The notes beneath the pieces were generated by a model. It was given only the letters and a program-made list of their open reading frames with translations, ran no database searches and was not told the DNA's origin. Position numbers and translations under genes: made by a program. A stretch of DNA of 64,000 nucleotides from Nelumbo lutea (lineage: Eukaryota > Streptophyta > Magnoliopsida > Proteales > Nelumbonaceae): positions 26,672,193 to 26,736,192 of the forward strand of contig JAKGHH010000005.1 of NCBI GenBank assembly GCA_022828595.1. The letters run 5' to 3'. The number at the start of each line of letters is the position of its first letter. The first letter of the stretch is position 1. Below are positions 1-10,431 of the stretch, one piece after another.

Positions 1-2041
1 GGGAAACCTAGTAAAGAGGGGAAAGAACATGGAATAACAAGATATGAAGTAGAAAGAAACCAGCTATTTTGGGGAAGTTTAAACCTAGGGGGGAGTATCA
101 CATCCGTATATCTGATTTTAAAGGATAAAGGAACAGTGCTGAATTGATTAGGGGTGCTTGGTACAAATCGTTCTACATAAAAATTTTTTACCTGATGAAT
201 AAATAAAAAAACAAGAGTAGAACTGCAAATCACATGCTGTGTGCTTTGTCTTGGGAGCGTGGAATCAGTAAATCGTCTGCTGCCACACTGATTTTTCTTG
301 TTTTTTTATCAATAGACTGATTTTTCTTATTAGATTTGGATGAAAGTGTTAAACCCTTTTGCAGTAAATGGTGAAGGATTTTCTGGTTGCTGATACCTAG
401 ATGGTTTGAGCAAAGAGGACAGAGTGGCACACAAGTGGTCTCTGTGGCTGTTCTTTGGGCAATCAGGGGTGAAAGAAATGCTATAGTGTTTGAAAGCAAG
501 GCAAGCTCATAGGAGGAGATACTGAAAACGATAGTGGGAATTCTTTTTTTCATTTGATAATAAAAGAAATTTTTTATTAAAAGAAAAAAAAAAAGAGAAT
601 AGAAAGGAAGGTGACCAGCAGCCACCCAAGAGAAGAAACAAACTTCACCTCCAGAACCAGCCCCTAACCCCGAAACAACCAAACAACAAATACCAACAAT
701 AACAACCAATTCCCACTAAAATTGAACAAAGAGACACAGAACACCCTACAATGAAAAAATAAATAAATAAATGAGCAAACTCTTTGGCAACTTAAATAGG
801 GATCTCTTTACTTCTCCTGCAGGTTTCCTTCCACTTCTTACAGTGCAAGTCTTTTTCTTCAGATCCCTCCAAGCCCTTTAATCTTCATTGATTCTTTCTA
901 ATTACAATACCACATTTCTCTCAAAGAACTGATCTGCTTCCAACTCTACCTCTCCTCTATCACCAATCCCATCTCTTTCAAATAAACTAAGCATTTTAAT
1001 ACCAAAGTCCAACTTTGAGTTGAAACCAAACTCTTTGAAATCCAAATTAGAGTTTCCATTATCTTCCAAAAGCATTGAAAATCTTTCATCTAAATTTTTA
1101 GCATTTTCCTAGCAACTCAAGGTTTCAATCAATCAACTCAATGGTCAAAATAGAAAAACAAAGATAATGAAGATAAATTTTATTTTTTTTATTAATATTT
1201 AGTAAAAGTAAGTCAACCATGGTCAAATTCCATCCTGATTGATATCCCCATCTAAAGTGGGACAATATTCGCATACCTCCATACAAATAAACAAAAAATT
1301 GAAAATCAGCATTGAGACATTACAAAGCAATTCCATTTGTCCATTTGTTATGTTACCAACAGCCAATTCATCTTTCTTGAAAATAGCTTAACGTTTAAAC
1401 TCATAAATATTTGGACTCCCCGTCTTATAACAAATCATAATATTCAGGATTAATTTTTTTCAAGATGATTTTCAACTAACGAACAAAGGTTGTTTTCTTT
1501 AAATCGCATATCATATTTCATACTAAAGACTCTTGCATTGATAAATAATAGAAGGAATCCCCTCAGTAGAATCAAGTACATAATTGTAAAATTCATGTTT
1601 AGAGATGAATTTCAGTGTCTCAAAAAATTCTTTGAGTAAAGGGAGAAAAAAAAACAGGTGTTTCCCACAAATCACATGTCATATTTTAAACTAAAAGCCT
1701 CTTGTATGCATAAACAATAGCAGGAATTCTCTGAGCCGAAGCAAGTACATGTACATACTTGCAAAATTCATGTTTATATATGAATATAGTGCAACAAAAT
1801 TCTTTATCCATTTATTCCCCAAAGACAACATTAAGGAACGTGACTGAACAATCAAAAAGCTCGCGATCTCTTAGTTACCTCAAGGATCCGACAATTTCCA
1901 TAATTTAATCTCTGTCAAGTCCCTTCACTCGTGCCGCTCATGCCCATGAATCAAGGGTTGAAATAAAATAAATAAAAAATAGGTGTCCTGCTTGTCCTTA
2001 ATAAAAAAAAAATATATATATATATATATATTGAAAAGCTC
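1..2041. other. AT-rich intergenic spacer
   Basis: I see no convincing gene here. The longest open frames are low-complexity and lack any recognisable motif. The stretch is AT-rich with many short homopolymers. It contains one imperfect direct duplication (listed separately) and a short AT run at about 2012-2031, just downstream of the GCK-protein gene. Part of it probably serves as that gene's 3' flank. Confidence 0.6.
1500..1805. repeat. Imperfect direct duplication, two units of about 135 bp
   Basis: The stretch 1500-1634 recurs at 1669-1805, an offset of about 169 bp. Shared landmarks are ATCATATTT/GTCATATTT, then a CTCTTG block, AAGTACAT, AAAATTCATGTTTA and a closing AAATTCTTT. Identity is visibly partial, so this is an old local duplication or two tandem copies of an unrecognised element. 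Confidence 0.6.
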
Positions 2042-2590
2042 CTAGCTTCCCTGCTTATCCTGTGGTGCAGTCTCTTTTTTCGATTCCTCAGAATCGGCTT
2101 TTCGCTCCAATTCCCTCGAAGAAGCTTCTCGCTCCAATTCTTTCGTTGCCTCTTCTTCTGCCGCCTTCTCTGCCCGAAGTATCGGCTCATAATAATCGGA
2201 GTGTGCCTCCATGCACTTCTTCAACAACCCCGTCACCTCGAAACACTTCTCGACGATATCTTCTTTGTTCTTCTCTGCATCTTCAATGCACTTCTCCCAA
2301 GCAATGAATGCGTCCTTACATCCACCTCCCTTCATAAATAAGCAGAAACCACACTCCCCCTCTTCCTCATCTCCATCTCCTCCCCCTTCACCGACCTCTT
2401 CACTTCTTGACACGTCTCGCTGCTCTGAAACCTCGGGATTTTCATACCCATCGTTTTTCCTCTCCATTGAAGGGGTTGAGGTTTCCATTTGTGTTTGTGA
2501 TTCTAGGGCGTTGGTTTCAGGAGGTGAGGAAGGGTTTGAAGTTGCAGCTGTAGAAATTTCTAGGGTTTCAATTGAAGAAAAAGAAGACAT
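2042..2590 (-). CDS. GCK-domain twin CX9C protein
   Basis: This is a 182-residue single-exon protein. An acidic, Ser/Pro-rich and presumably disordered N-terminus (residues 1-78) precedes a compact cysteine domain, and a Glu/Lys/Ala-rich helical tail runs from about 138 to the end. The cysteines are C80, C83, C91, C101, C116 and C126. C91-C101 and C116-C126 are each exactly CX9C, and the GGGCK string (88-92) is the signature that gives the plant GCK domain its name. Twin CX9C proteins generally fold as disulfide-linked helical hairpins, often after import into the mitochondrial intermembrane space. That location is inference here, because no targeting peptide is evident. The start is an ATG in a purine-rich context and the length suits the family. 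It looks intact and has no operon-like neighbours. The exact molecular function is not known to me. Confidence 0.85.
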   Translation of the reverse strand: MSSFSSIETLEISTAATSNPSSPPETNALESQTQMETSTPSMERKNDGYENPEVSEQRDVSRSEEVGEGGGDGDEEEGECGFCLFMKGGGCKDAFIAWEKCIEDAEKNKEDIVEKCFEVTGLLKKCMEAHSDYYEPILRAEKAAEEEATKELEREASSRELERKADSEESKKETAPQDKQGS

Positions 2591-2730
2591 TGAAGAAGAA
2601 GAGGTGGGGTTTTCAGGAATTTTAGGGTTTGTCGTTGGGGTTGTTGCAGTCGAATTTGACGATGTTAAGAAAAGGCCCCCCGTGTCCGAGGGTTTTATTT
2701 TATGATGAAAACGAAAAAACCCTTGGAGGG

Positions 2731-2736
2731 TTTATA
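2731..2736 (-). promoter_or_regulatory. Candidate TATA box of the GCK-protein gene
   Basis: On the minus strand the sequence reads TATAAA, about 140 bp upstream of the GCK-protein ATG. A telo-box-like AAACCCT/AGGGTTT element sits just beyond it (about 2717-2724), a common companion in promoters of plant housekeeping genes. The position fits a short 5' UTR. There is no transcript evidence. Confidence 0.4.
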
Positions 2737-2850
2737 CCTTCGAAGAATACGCGACTCGAGAGGGCTGTTCGTTTCCTTTTAAATCTTTATCACTTAAAAG
2801 GAATCTTTTAACTTGATGAATAGAATGGTTATTCGTTTTCTCTTACTTAT

Positions 2851-4104
2851 AGTCTGTTTGGTTTGTGCGACGGGATGAAAAAATAGGAATGTTCGCTTAA
2901 GATTCTTATTTTCTCATGTTTGTTTTGTACGAAAAGGTGAGATGCGAGGAGAAATCTCTTCTCAAAATTTGGGATGTGGGGTTCGGTGAGACCCCAGTGA
3001 GAAACGAAACCTTTGCGATGAGAGTGAGAAAGAAACATCAAGACCACGAGAATTGGTCTCCCAATCGAGAACCACACCCCTACAATGGTTAGAACTTCTC
3101 TGGCGAAGTCTTCTTCTTCATCGAAGGCAAGGTGTCGCCACGTTCACTGAGATCGCACTTCCTCTCTCTACATTCGCTTATCGTTGTTCTTCAAACTGTT
3201 TCAAAGAGCCTGAGAACTCGTTTGCCAGTTTCGTCCCCGCCACCACTTCGGACTCCTTCGATCCGCTTGCCGATTTTGTACTTACAGTCTCGTTCTCCCT
3301 CTATGCTGACAGCTTGGTCGGCATGGTCACCTCCTTTTGGAATTCCTTCGGTCCGCAATACTCATCATTCTCCCTCTTGATACTATCGTCTATACCGTCG
3401 TGAACTCTCTTTCCCATGTCGTTCATTCTCTCTCTCTCCAATCGAGCTTCAGATCTCCAAATGGCAAGTAATCAGATCATCGTCTTTTAGGATTTTTTTG
3501 GCAAAATAGATTCCGATGGAAGCAAGTTCCATTCTGGAATGAGACTTGCCCTAACCATTCCATCATAGAAAGGTCTTTTTTTCTTCATTTTTTCGATGAG
3601 AAACCGACTCCGGCGAGTCTTTTGTTTCCAGTAGAGACTGCAAGGTTTTTGAATAAACAGAGCAGCTTCTAATTGCTGGTTCCGATTGTGAAGGGAATGG
3701 TTTTTTGGGTTAACTACAAATGTAGGTTTTGAGTAGGTTTTCATTTTTTTTGGATTTAACATTCTAGTGAATTCATAGGTATAGAATATTCTCTTCGATG
3801 ATTTTAGATTTCCATAAATAAATCAACTTGTTGAGATTGCCATTTCTTCTTAAAATTTATGTGAGGCGTTATTGTTACTTCTCCGTCAAATTTATCTGGG
3901 TTTGATTTTGTTCCTTCCCATAAAGAAATCAATTTGTTCTTTCCCAAATAGAGGCGTTATTGTTATTTCTCTGTCAAATTTATTTGGGCTGCACCTTTTT
4001 GTCAATTGTGATGAGCAAAAGGAGGAATTTGAAACCTCATGAATCAAAACTGCAAGTAATTTCTGGGTTTGGGTGGGATAACTGGTCTCAACAACCAAAC
4101 ATAG
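2851..4104. mobile_element. Possible PIF/Harbinger-like non-autonomous element
   Basis: The left end reads CTGTTTGGTTTGTG at about 2854. The right end, read on the other strand from about 4104, is CTATGTTTGGTTGTTG. Such TGTTTGGTT termini are typical of plant PIF/Harbinger-type MITEs. No clear 3-bp target duplication could be fixed. The interior is TC-rich with no gene I can identify; a plus-strand frame starts at about 3084 but is soon broken. This is a tentative call from the end similarity only. Confidence 0.3.
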
Positions 4105-4516
4105 TGTGACAAAAATGAGAAAATAAATTTTCGCTTCCTATCTATCCTTTCTCATCGCATCCTTTCTCGGAAACCTACTTTTGGACAATTGTTGCCATCA
4201 TTAAAATGTAACAGAAAAAAAAATAAAATATTTAATTTGCCCTTCATTGCTTCTCAGTTTTTCAAAATAAAACCCAACTGTTGAGAAGGGCAATGAAAAC
4301 CAAACAAAAAACCAAACGGAATTGTTTCGTTTGGGTCTAAAGTAACTCGATGGCGGTAGCTCCCTTGTCTCTTTCGACTTGGTACACCATCTCTCTCCCT
4401 GTCATCGAAATGCCAGCAATAGCACTCTCTCTCTCCCTTGTTCCACCGTCCACTAGCGACGGCTGTGTTGCTGGTACACACGCACGCCCTCTCTCAAATT
4501 ATGACAGTACAGAATT
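4105..4516. other. Non-coding stretch beside the gene fragments
   Basis: No recognisable coding or repeat structure. It is rich in CTCT runs (about 4388-4438). It may be the rest of the mobile element that carries the two gene fragments to its right, but no terminal repeat is visible. Confidence 0.4.
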
Positions 4517-4828
4517 CTAAGTGCAAGTGTCACCAAGGATCATGGTAGTGGTAGTGGCCATTCCTATCTTTCCACCGGACCAACACTCACCCAGATTAGG
4601 ACAACAAGCTTCTTCACAAATAGTGTGGAGCTTTAATTCCCTGAGCTTTTTCTTGATCTTGGCGTACTTCGACCTGCCCGATATTGATTCTTTCATCCAT
4701 TTGGGCTTAGGAAAGGGTTTCTTTTTTGTTCTGATCTCAATTGAGTACTCATCATTCTCTCGAAGATGAATGAAGTTAGCAAGAGATAGGGATTCCATTG
4801 CTAAACATTCTCTCAAGCCAGCTAACAT
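4517..4828 (-). pseudogene. LIP1: Lipoyl synthase fragment (LIP1-like)
   Basis: The minus-strand frame of 103 residues matches the N-terminal third of plant mitochondrial lipoyl synthase, the radical-SAM enzyme that inserts sulfur into octanoyl-protein to make lipoyl groups. Visible landmarks are the [13 protein letters not shown] block, the [13 protein letters not shown] block, the auxiliary-cluster cysteines C-X4-C-X5-C ([12 protein letters not shown]), and the closing ILGDTCT. The family continues with the radical-SAM cysteines right after this point, but here a stop follows and the downstream sequence is unrelated. The N-terminal transit region is also missing. It is therefore a captured or retained gene fragment, not a working enzyme. 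Its 5' edge lies within about 20 bp of the FRIGIDA-like fragment on the opposite strand. Frame integrity over 103 codons suggests the capture is not very old. Confidence 0.85.
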
Positions 4829-5272
4829 TTGTGGAAATCAATTCTATCGCTAGAAGCCTTGGAACAACAAGATGAATCGATTCCAGAGCGTGAATCAACC
4901 GCCATTTCCCATGTTCAGGAGTAGAAGGAAGCTACCCTTGCGAAATTCAAGTAAACAAGAACTACGAATTTGGGTTTGACGGAAGCTCTTAGGTCTTATT
5001 TCCAGAAGATGGATTCCCCCAACTTATTGAGGCTTTTGGTGGCAAAATGGAAGGAGTCTCTGGTGTTACCAAGGATGGAAATATCTCTAGCGATTGCCAA
5101 ATCTGTTGATCCTACATATTTTATTTTGGATGCCATGGAGGACTTTATTAGCCAGAAATCTACAAAGGGAGGGGTTCTTGACTATCATTGGGCCTACGGA
5201 ATGATGCTTCAATCACATTTTCCTATCGGTGGTGTTGCTATCAAAGAAGAGAAGGTTGAAGAAAAGGAATAG
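4829..5272 (+). pseudogene. FRIGIDA-like protein fragment
   Basis: A plus-strand frame from about 4829 reads through SLEALEQQDESI and then, after in-frame stops at 4922 (TAG) and 4952 (TAA), through LTEALRSYFQKMDS, VAKWKESLVL, KSVDPTYFILDAMEDF and DYHWAYGMMLQS. The order and spacing match the N-terminal and early central part of plant FRIGIDA-like (FRL4-type) proteins: coiled-coil SLE..L.., then L..L...MD, then a K.KE.L..I..A...VDP...L.AI segment, then a WA...L.S segment. Family members are about 500 residues long, so most of the C-terminal domain is absent. The start codon, the two stops and the truncation make it non-functional. It abuts the lipoyl synthase fragment head to head, and 70 bp beyond its end begins tandemly structured transposon-end-like DNA. 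The assignment to the FRL family is from remembered motif order. Confidence 0.65.
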
Positions 5273-5339
5273 GGGAAGTGAAGAGAAGAGGGATGGAGGG
5301 TAATATTGGGATTTAAAAATATTTATATGTCACGTGGTG

Positions 5340-5501
5340 TCACATGTGTACAGATTTTGATGGAACATTAACAGATGTTAACGATAGGGGTAGAGCTACT
5401 CAATTCTCAAAAACAATAGGGGTACTTTAAGACAATTGTCAAATAGTAGGGGTAGAGTTAGTCAATTAGCTAAACCTTAGGATAGTTTAAGAAATTTGCC
5501 C
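5340..5501. repeat. Tandemly structured MULE-end-like sequence
   Basis: Three loosely repeated units of about 40-50 bp each carry TAGGGGTA followed by a TCAATT or ACAATTG box. The stretch ends at GAAATTTGCCC. Read inward from 5501 it begins GGGCAAATTTCTTAAAC, which resembles the start of plant Mutator-like terminal inverted repeats with internal sub-repeats. No matching left end was found upstream, so the element carrying the two gene fragments may have lost it. Confidence 0.4.
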
Positions 5502-5512
5502 TAAATTTAATA

Positions 5513-6454
5513 GGGTAAAATATAAAAACCTCCCTTGAAGTATCTAACAATCATAAAAACCTCCCCTATAGTTTCACTTTAACGAAAACCTCCCCTAAAT
5601 TTTTAAAAAATCCAACAAAAACCTCCCTTCCGTCAACTTAAACAAAAAAAAATGTTAAACTGATGCATAATTTTTTCCAAATACCCATTTACCCTTTTGT
5701 AGAATGGGTACTAAAATAAGATGCCCCCATGTTAAAGGAATTTCTTGAGCAGATGTTGTTGTTACTAAGGAAGACTTTTTGGCTGAAAGCCACTCTTACT
5801 TCTCCATTGGCATCTCTCCGCAACTCTAGCTAAGACTTAGAGAATGAGCGCTTAACAACACTTGCCCTATAATATCTATCTTCATCCTCACCTTTAGTGC
5901 CATTGTGCCATTGACATGACTTCTTGGAGACTTTCCTATTACCACCACCAACAACAAAGGAGCTTCCAAAAGGACCTTTGCAAAGATTGCTAAGTTGCAT
6001 GTGTATCTCGGTCAAGAAATGGAATTTCAGTCCTCGTCTTAGATAAATGTTTTCTTGCACCATCAACACAAGACCAAAAAAGGATGGCTTTCATGGTTTT
6101 AGCCACTAAAAGATGTGGAAATCGTTGAAATTTTCTTGCTTATAACCAGATTTTATTGTTGTACTCTAGTATTATATTTTTCTACTCATGTTACGAATCT
6201 ATTAAGTTTCTTTGGAGATTGTTTATTTTCTATGCTCTTTCTATCGATTAGTTCAAAAAGTTGTTTCTCTTGAAGTTTTTGTAGGAGTTTCAACATTTTC
6301 ATTCTATCCGTTGCTGATTTCAAATCGAAGCTCCTAACGACATAGCACTTTTGCTGATGAAATCCGGTGAGAATATTTGGTCTATAAGAGAAATACAGAA
6401 TCCTCTCACTTTAGTACTAATGCTTAGCTCGACCAATTCATGGTCTCCCTCCCT

Positions 6455-6494
<40 letters not shown>

Positions 6495-6815
6495 ATAGAT
6501 AATTCATTTGAATTCTTATGCTTAAAATTCCTATTTTGTTAGAGGACCCTGACGAAGGCCTCCCCAATAGTTTTGAGAAAAAAAAGTGCAAATACCTCTT
6601 TTCTCTTGGCTCTTTGGTAGCAAAGACATTAAAGTTACCAAAATACCCTTTATCATTGTTAATGCATTAGCATACACTATTTAAAGTTTCAACTTTACCC
6701 TCCACTAATCTATTTTGCTAGACAACAACATTAGGGGAGCTTTTTGTTAAGGTCAAAACATTGGAGAGTTTCATAGGATTGCAAGAAACCCCAATGAGTT
6801 TTTTATAATTTTTCT
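5513..6815. mobile_element. Degenerate non-autonomous MULE-like element
   Basis: The left end (5513 onward) begins GGGTAAAATATAAAAACC and contains three AACCTCCC-type sub-repeats with about 35-bp spacing, ending near 5632. This is the same terminal design as the well-supported MULE at 11839. A degenerate inverse copy, including AGCTCCCCTAATGTT read on the minus strand, lies at about 6715-6815. The right end is too worn to place a 9-bp target duplication. The 1-kb interior has no recognisable gene. The left end abuts directly the MULE-end-like repeat that finishes at 5501. Confidence 0.5.
6450..6489. repeat. CT microsatellite
   Basis: A CCCT run passes into an uninterrupted (CT)n tract of about 13 units. 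It is a simple repeat inside the MULE-like element. Confidence 0.9.
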
Positions 6816-7134
6816 TATTTTTAAATGAAATTTAAATTGATTTTAAAATAATTAAACTATGTTTAAAACTAATATTTTTATTTAATTTTTTAAATTAGTA
6901 AAAAATGAATTTATTTAAGTATATTAAGTTTTTATTAAATTTATATTCCTTATGAAATTTAATTAACTATGTAACTTTTTATTTTTTAGTGGGACTTAAG
7001 TTGATTTTAAATTAATAAAATGAAATTATAAATTCAATAATTGTTAGATAATTTTGTATTAGTTCTATATTAATTTTTAATTTATCTTATTCCTTTTATT
7101 AATTAAGTTCTTTTTATTAGTGGTAGGAAGAGTT
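6816..7134. other. Very AT-rich spacer
   Basis: Runs of A and T dominate, and no gene or structured repeat is visible. The stretch leads directly into the LINE fragment. Confidence 0.6.
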
Positions 7135-7700
7135 CTTAAGGTGGATCATGTGACTACCCATCTCACTAGAACTACGACAATTAGGGTTTATGTTGAAGCT
7201 GACTTGTTGAAGAATAATTGAGTCTGGGTAGGACTTAAGAAAGATGGTTATTGGCAAAAAAGTCGAGTATGAGAATTTTCCTAAATACTGTTCCTTTTGC
7301 TTCAAACATGGTCATCAGGAGGAGGATTGTAAACAAAAGAAGAATAAGAAATTGAGAACTAAGGAGGAAGATCCCAAAGTATTGAATGCTAAACAGGTTG
7401 AGGAACCTTCTGTACCTCAAATCGGCTAGAGGAGACTACAAAAGCCGGTGGTGAAATAGGTCTATGAAGAGTTTAGAAGGGAAGTGCCGACCTTAGTGGT
7501 GAATAACAATACTAAAGGTTGAATGGAGAGGTAGGTTCTAGATGTGGGGCCAATTATGATTCATAATGTGGAAATCAATGATGCTTTGGAGGATGTTGTT
7601 ACTCTTGGTGTTAACAAAAGAAATGCTATTTTGTTGAAGGATGACATTGGTGTTAAGCTAACATGTTCAGAAGAAGCTTGTTTGGACCACTCATATGAAA
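7135..7700 (+). pseudogene. LINE ORF1 (zinc-knuckle) fragment
   Basis: The frame from about 7141 reads VEADLLKNN, then VWVGLKKDGYWQK, and after a one-base shift at about 7256 KVEYENFPKYCSFC. The knuckle is CX2CX4HX4C (CSFCFKHGHQEEDC, about 7290-7331). The YENFP.YC..C...GH pattern belongs to the CCHC_4-type knuckle that follows DUF4283 in ORF1 of plant LINEs and related host proteins. Beyond 7430 weaker frames (for example 7544-7690) may continue ORF1. No endonuclease or reverse transcriptase follows, because the copia gag begins near 7700. It is a truncated, frameshifted relic. Confidence 0.65.
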
Positions 7701-7955
7701 GCATCAAATTTTGGGGAAAAATATACTTTCAAGTCTATATCATGTGTTCTACCTGATTAGGAATGAGGAGATGAGGAGGAAAGAAATGGGAATCGGTGTT
7801 CCACTTCAACATAGTGAGTAGTCTACACTTGTTTCCGATAACTCTAAGGGTGCAAAAGGAACTAATAAGAAGAACTTGAAGTGTTCAAATTGTGGGGGAG
7901 AAAGGCATACTAAGAATACTTTCTAGATTCTTCATCCACACCTGAAACCAGCACA
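7700..7955 (+). pseudogene. Copia 1 gag C-terminal fragment
   Basis: The frame reads ILGKNILSSLYHVFYL then IRNEEMRRKEM, matching the end of the copia gag (UBN2) region. It is followed by a zinc knuckle CSNCGGERHTKNT whose last cysteine is lost next to a TAG stop (7924). HPHLKP after the stop is the usual W.LHP.LKP tail. The first two thirds of gag are absent. Confidence 0.7.
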
Positions 7956-8141
7956 TTGAGGAAGGACAAGGAGATAAACAAGGGTCTTAACTACATTTCA
8001 AGCTATGTTGCCAAATCAAATGTTACATATGGAGGTTCTAAGGGCAATAGTACTAGCTCTTTCAATCCAAGATAGACCACTACTTTACCAAATATCTTCC
8101 TAGAGTTTACAACCGAAGAGGTAGATATCCTCAATTGAGAT

Positions 8142-8515
8142 ATGGCTCGGTTGACACAATTATCCATTGCTTCCTCCCAATTTGCAAAGATAGGTATAAC
8201 ATCTGCCCTTAGTGCTATTCAGTCCTCTTCATCAAGCTCTTGTATTATTGACTCAGGAGCCTCCGATCACATGACAAATTCATCTTCTTTATTCACTTCC
8301 TACCATCTTTTATCTGGGCATGATAAGTTAAAGATTTCTGATGGCTCTTTTTCCACTATTTTTGGAAAGAAAGACATCCAGCTAGGAAAGGGAATTCTTC
8401 TCAAATCTACCCTACATCTTTTAGATTTCACTACTAATATATTTTGTCTCAAAAATAACCAAAACTCTAGATTGTGTTGTAACATTTTTTCCCACTCATT
8501 GTATTTTCCAAGACC
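8142..8515 (+). pseudogene. Copia 1 aspartic protease
   Basis: The frame contains CIIDSGASDHMT, the copia protease active-site D-S-G motif, at about 8250-8275. Typical downstream sections follow (KISDGS, then a hydrophobic LL.STLHLLDFTTNI stretch). The catalytic triad residues are intact here, but the frame shifts at about 8515 into the gag-pre-integrase region, so no full polyprotein can be made. Confidence 0.85.
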
Positions 8516-9270
8516 GGTTGATAAGGCAAACGATTGGGAGTGGTCAAGAAGCTAGTGGCCTCTACTACCTTGATGATGATACCAACTCAGCTCTGAAGGT
8601 TCCTACTAGTCGTAGCAGTAACAATGAGCTAAGCACAATCCTTTTCGTTTGGGATGCTAGATTAGGTCATATGTCCTCATTGTTAAAATTTTTGTTACTA
8701 GAACTCTTGAACATGTGGGTTTATCTTATGAAAGAACGTGAGGAAGTTCTTGGAATCACCTTTGACGATGAAAGGACATTACACCAATCCTCTTATAGTT
8801 ACACCCAACAACAGAATGGGGTAGCAAAGAGGAAAAATAGACAGCTCATGGAGACAACCCGTGCTTTATTGTTTCAGCACAAGGTTCCCAAGAAATATTG
8901 GTCCCTTGCAGTACTTATTGCATTATATTTGATTAGTAGGATACCATCTAGGATACTTGGATTGAAACTCCCTTACTCTATTCTACGTCCTAATGATCTC
9001 GTGTTTTCTTTAACACCAAAAGTCTTTGGTTGTGTTTGCTTCATTCACGTTAAGGATGAAAAAAGCACCAAAATGGATCCAAGGGCAATTTGGGGGGGGG
9101 GGTTCTTGGGTTATTCACCCACACAAAAGGGATTCAAGTGCTTTGATCCAATTATAGGGAGAAAATTTGTCACCAAAGATGTTACTTTTTGTGAGTTACA
9201 GTCTTTCTTTGAACCTTCTCAGAATGGCTACAACCAGTTAATATCCCTATTATTTTTTACTTTGACTTGA
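8516..9270 (+). pseudogene. Copia 1 integrase (core deleted)
   Basis: The gag-pre-integrase part (TIGSGQEASGLYYLDD) and one zinc-binding half (ARLGH) are followed within about 30 codons by the third catalytic region (YTQQQNGVAKRKNR). Most of the DDE core between them is therefore deleted, including the first two aspartates. The expected Glu of the NG.AER.NR motif is replaced by Lys. The C-terminal part (KVFGCVCFIHV, GFLGYS, KFVTKDVTF) is well preserved. A G10 run at about 9091 lies in the frame. Confidence 0.85.
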
Positions 9271-10022
9271 ATTTTCCCATTGCTTTGCGGAAACCCATCG
9301 GTCTTGTACTCTTCACCCTATAAATAAGTTTTTCTATTATTCTTATTTGTGCCCAACATATTATTCCTTTGTTTCTACATTGTTTTCTATTTTCACTCCT
9401 TCTAGGCACTCTGACGTTGTTTCTTACCCTAAATTAAGGGAAGCAATGGATAAAGAAATGAGTGCATTATTGAAGGCTAGTACTTGGGAAATAGTGGATC
9501 CTTTACTAGGGTATAACATAAGTCCGATAGATCAGTGGAGATATTTAAAGCATGGTTGGTGGCAAAAGGGTCCATATAGAAGGAGGGAATTAACTATATA
9601 GAGACCTTTGCTCCAGTTGCTAAGTTGAACACCATATAGGTGTTATTGTCTCTAGCAGCCAACTATAGTTGAGAATTGCACCAATTGGATGTCAAGAATG
9701 CTTTTTAGAATGGAGATATTCAATAAGAGGTTTATATGGATCCTCCACTGGGGTATAACATGAATGGAAAAGTATGTCGATTAATGAGAGAAACTGCAAG
9801 GCAATGAAGACTATGGGATACTATCAAAGTAGTGTTGATCACGCAGTATTCTATAGAAGAAATGGAGAGAAACTGACAACATTGATTGTTTATGTGGATG
9901 GCATGGTGGTGACAGGAAATGATCCAAAAGAGATTAGAAGACTTAAGAAGTTTTTATCCTTTGAATTTGAGATAAAGGACTTGGGACCTCTAAGGTACTT
10001 CTTGGGAATAGAGGTGGCCTAG
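9271..10022 (+). pseudogene. Copia 1 reverse transcriptase
   Basis: Recognisable pieces in order are: REAMDKEMSALLKASTWEIV (about 9440), the ETFAPVAKLNT block (about 9600), LSLAANYS, HQLDVKNAF (9680-9710), and LTTLIVYVDGMVVTGND (about 9872-9922) with KDLGPLRYFLGIEVA. The YVDD catalytic box reads YVDG, so the second catalytic aspartate is lost. Several in-frame stops (TAG, TGA, TAA) lie between 9600 and 9740. The element cannot encode an active enzyme. Confidence 0.9.
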
Positions 10023-10431
10023 TCTAAGGAAGGAATTTATATTTTAAAAAGTAAGTATGTCTTGGACCTCCTCAAGGAAATAGGAAAATTAGGTAGCAGA
10101 TCTATTGAGACTCCTATTGAACAAAACCATGGATTGTAGGAAATGGATGTGGACCTTTACTCAGACACGAAAAGATATCAATGACTTGTGGGTAAACTTT
10201 TGTATTTATCTCTCACTAGACCCAGTATTGCCTATGCTATCCATGTTAGTCAATTTATGCATGCTCCTTAAGTTGCACACATGAAGGCAATGGAGAGAAT
10301 ACTAAGCTTAATACCGAGCAATGGCACATAGAGTGGTGGCTTGGTCAAGTGTTGAAGTTTTGTTCTAACAACCGAGCTGTAATATATATTACTAGTAATC
10401 CAGTTCAGCATGATAGGACCAAACACATTGA
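10023..10431 (+). pseudogene. Copia 1 RT connection and RNase H, left part
   Basis: This continues from the reverse transcriptase and ends in CSNNRAVIYITSNPV, then HDRTKHIE. The sequence stops abruptly at 10431, where a PIF-like element begins. RNase H resumes at 11543 with IDRHFVNERV, exactly the next residues of the family. Several stops are present. Confidence 0.85.

Noticed and set aside
230..709. 159-residue open frame on the minus strand
   Set aside because: It is low-complexity with Phe/Leu/Ser-rich stretches from T-rich DNA, with no domain, no conserved motif and no promoter support.
2211..2705. 164-residue plus-strand frame across the GCK gene
   Set aside because: It is antisense to the GCK-domain gene and arises from its Glu/Ser-rich codons; no independent evidence.
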